A stretch of 53,916 nucleotides of DNA from Acidisphaera sp. S103 (GTDB lineage: Bacteria > Pseudomonadota > Alphaproteobacteria > Acetobacterales > Acetobacteraceae). Below the pieces are notes generated by a model, which was not told the DNA's origin, made no database searches, and was given only the letters and a program-made list of their open reading frames with translations. Position numbers and translations under genes: made by a program. Shown in pieces: positions 53,899-53,916 of the stretch (its first letter is position 1; each line of letters begins with the position of its first letter). The stretch is taken from positions 57,484-111,399 of the forward strand of contig NZ_LMUJ01000103.1 of assembly GCF_009765975.1 (NCBI RefSeq). The letters run 5' to 3'.

Positions 53899-53916
53899 AT
53901 GACCCAATATAAGCGC
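53899..53916 (+). CDS. Start of a gene cut by the window edge
   Basis: ATG at 53899 with GGAG 6 nt upstream; only six codons (MTQYKR) are in the window. Position right after an IS and a hairpin suggests a further mobile-element gene, but this cannot be tested here. Confidence 0.3.

Noticed and set aside
1..53916. CRISPR arrays or defence islands
   Set aside because: No regularly spaced identical repeats; PIN genes are isolated relics rather than part of a recognisable defence cluster.

Overview
The window is GC-rich (clearly above 60% by eye) and reads as the chromosome of an alphaproteobacterium, most plausibly Acetobacteraceae. This rests on the overall protein character, the UPF0262 / mtnA / DUF983 run, DUF3309 and entericidin small proteins, the short secreted protein at 10350-10499, and the IS types. 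It is mixed core and accessory DNA: housekeeping blocks (mtnA, plsY-dprA-topA, fhs, tRNA-His, tRNA-Ser) alternate with catabolic, envelope and mobile segments. The species cannot be named from the sequence alone.

Left part (1-8623): a divergent aromatic-acid catabolic locus. On the minus strand lies a salicylyl-CoA / 2-aminobenzoyl-CoA type monooxygenase-reductase fusion, followed by a branched-chain-amino-acid-type ABC transporter (binding protein, LivH, LivM; LivM runs off the left edge). On the plus strand are translationally coupled genes for an SDR, a MarR regulator and an enoyl-CoA hydratase, then a RidA protein. A palindrome with a 15-bp-spaced direct repeat sits just upstream of the hydroxylase. 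The RidA gene points to an amino-aromatic substrate such as anthranilate; the CoA ligase is not in the window.

8650-10620 is a lower-GC patch: a remnant of a small conserved protein, a PIN-domain gene interrupted by one in-frame amber codon but keeping its acidic residues, an uncharacterised partner gene that overlaps it by 4 nt, and a 49-residue secreted protein. 10636-25261 holds aspartate dehydrogenase, tRNA-His, a GT11-like protein, a hydantoin-racemase-like protein, the overlapping DUF983-UPF0262-mtnA operon, a GT2-methyltransferase-GT87 operon, a chemoreceptor, small envelope/stress proteins (DUF3309, entericidin), a MITE-like palindrome, LpxR and tRNA-Ser.

25324-40383 is metabolic/accessory: amidohydrolase + MFS, a VapC fragment, a frameshifted TPR-sulfotransferase next to an AMP-dependent ligase, a PEP-CTERM protein, a PhyH-type dioxygenase, a GT2, an alpha/beta hydrolase + LLM flavin oxidoreductase with a divergent MFS, and a MarR-EmrB pair separated by a repeated operator motif. 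40439-49473 holds PhnW-like aminotransferase-Fhs, a truncated/fused orphan, a PNPOx-like protein and plsY-dprA-topA. 49500-53916 is an insertion-sequence cluster: an IS110 C-terminal remnant, an ISKra4-like element with two frameshifts, an IS5-type element with an A5G6 slip site, and the start of another gene after a nested hairpin.

No CRISPR array, rRNA, phage module or clearly new multi-gene defence system is visible. The strongest candidates for something little described are the PIN/partner pair, the two operator architectures, and the small secreted proteins.
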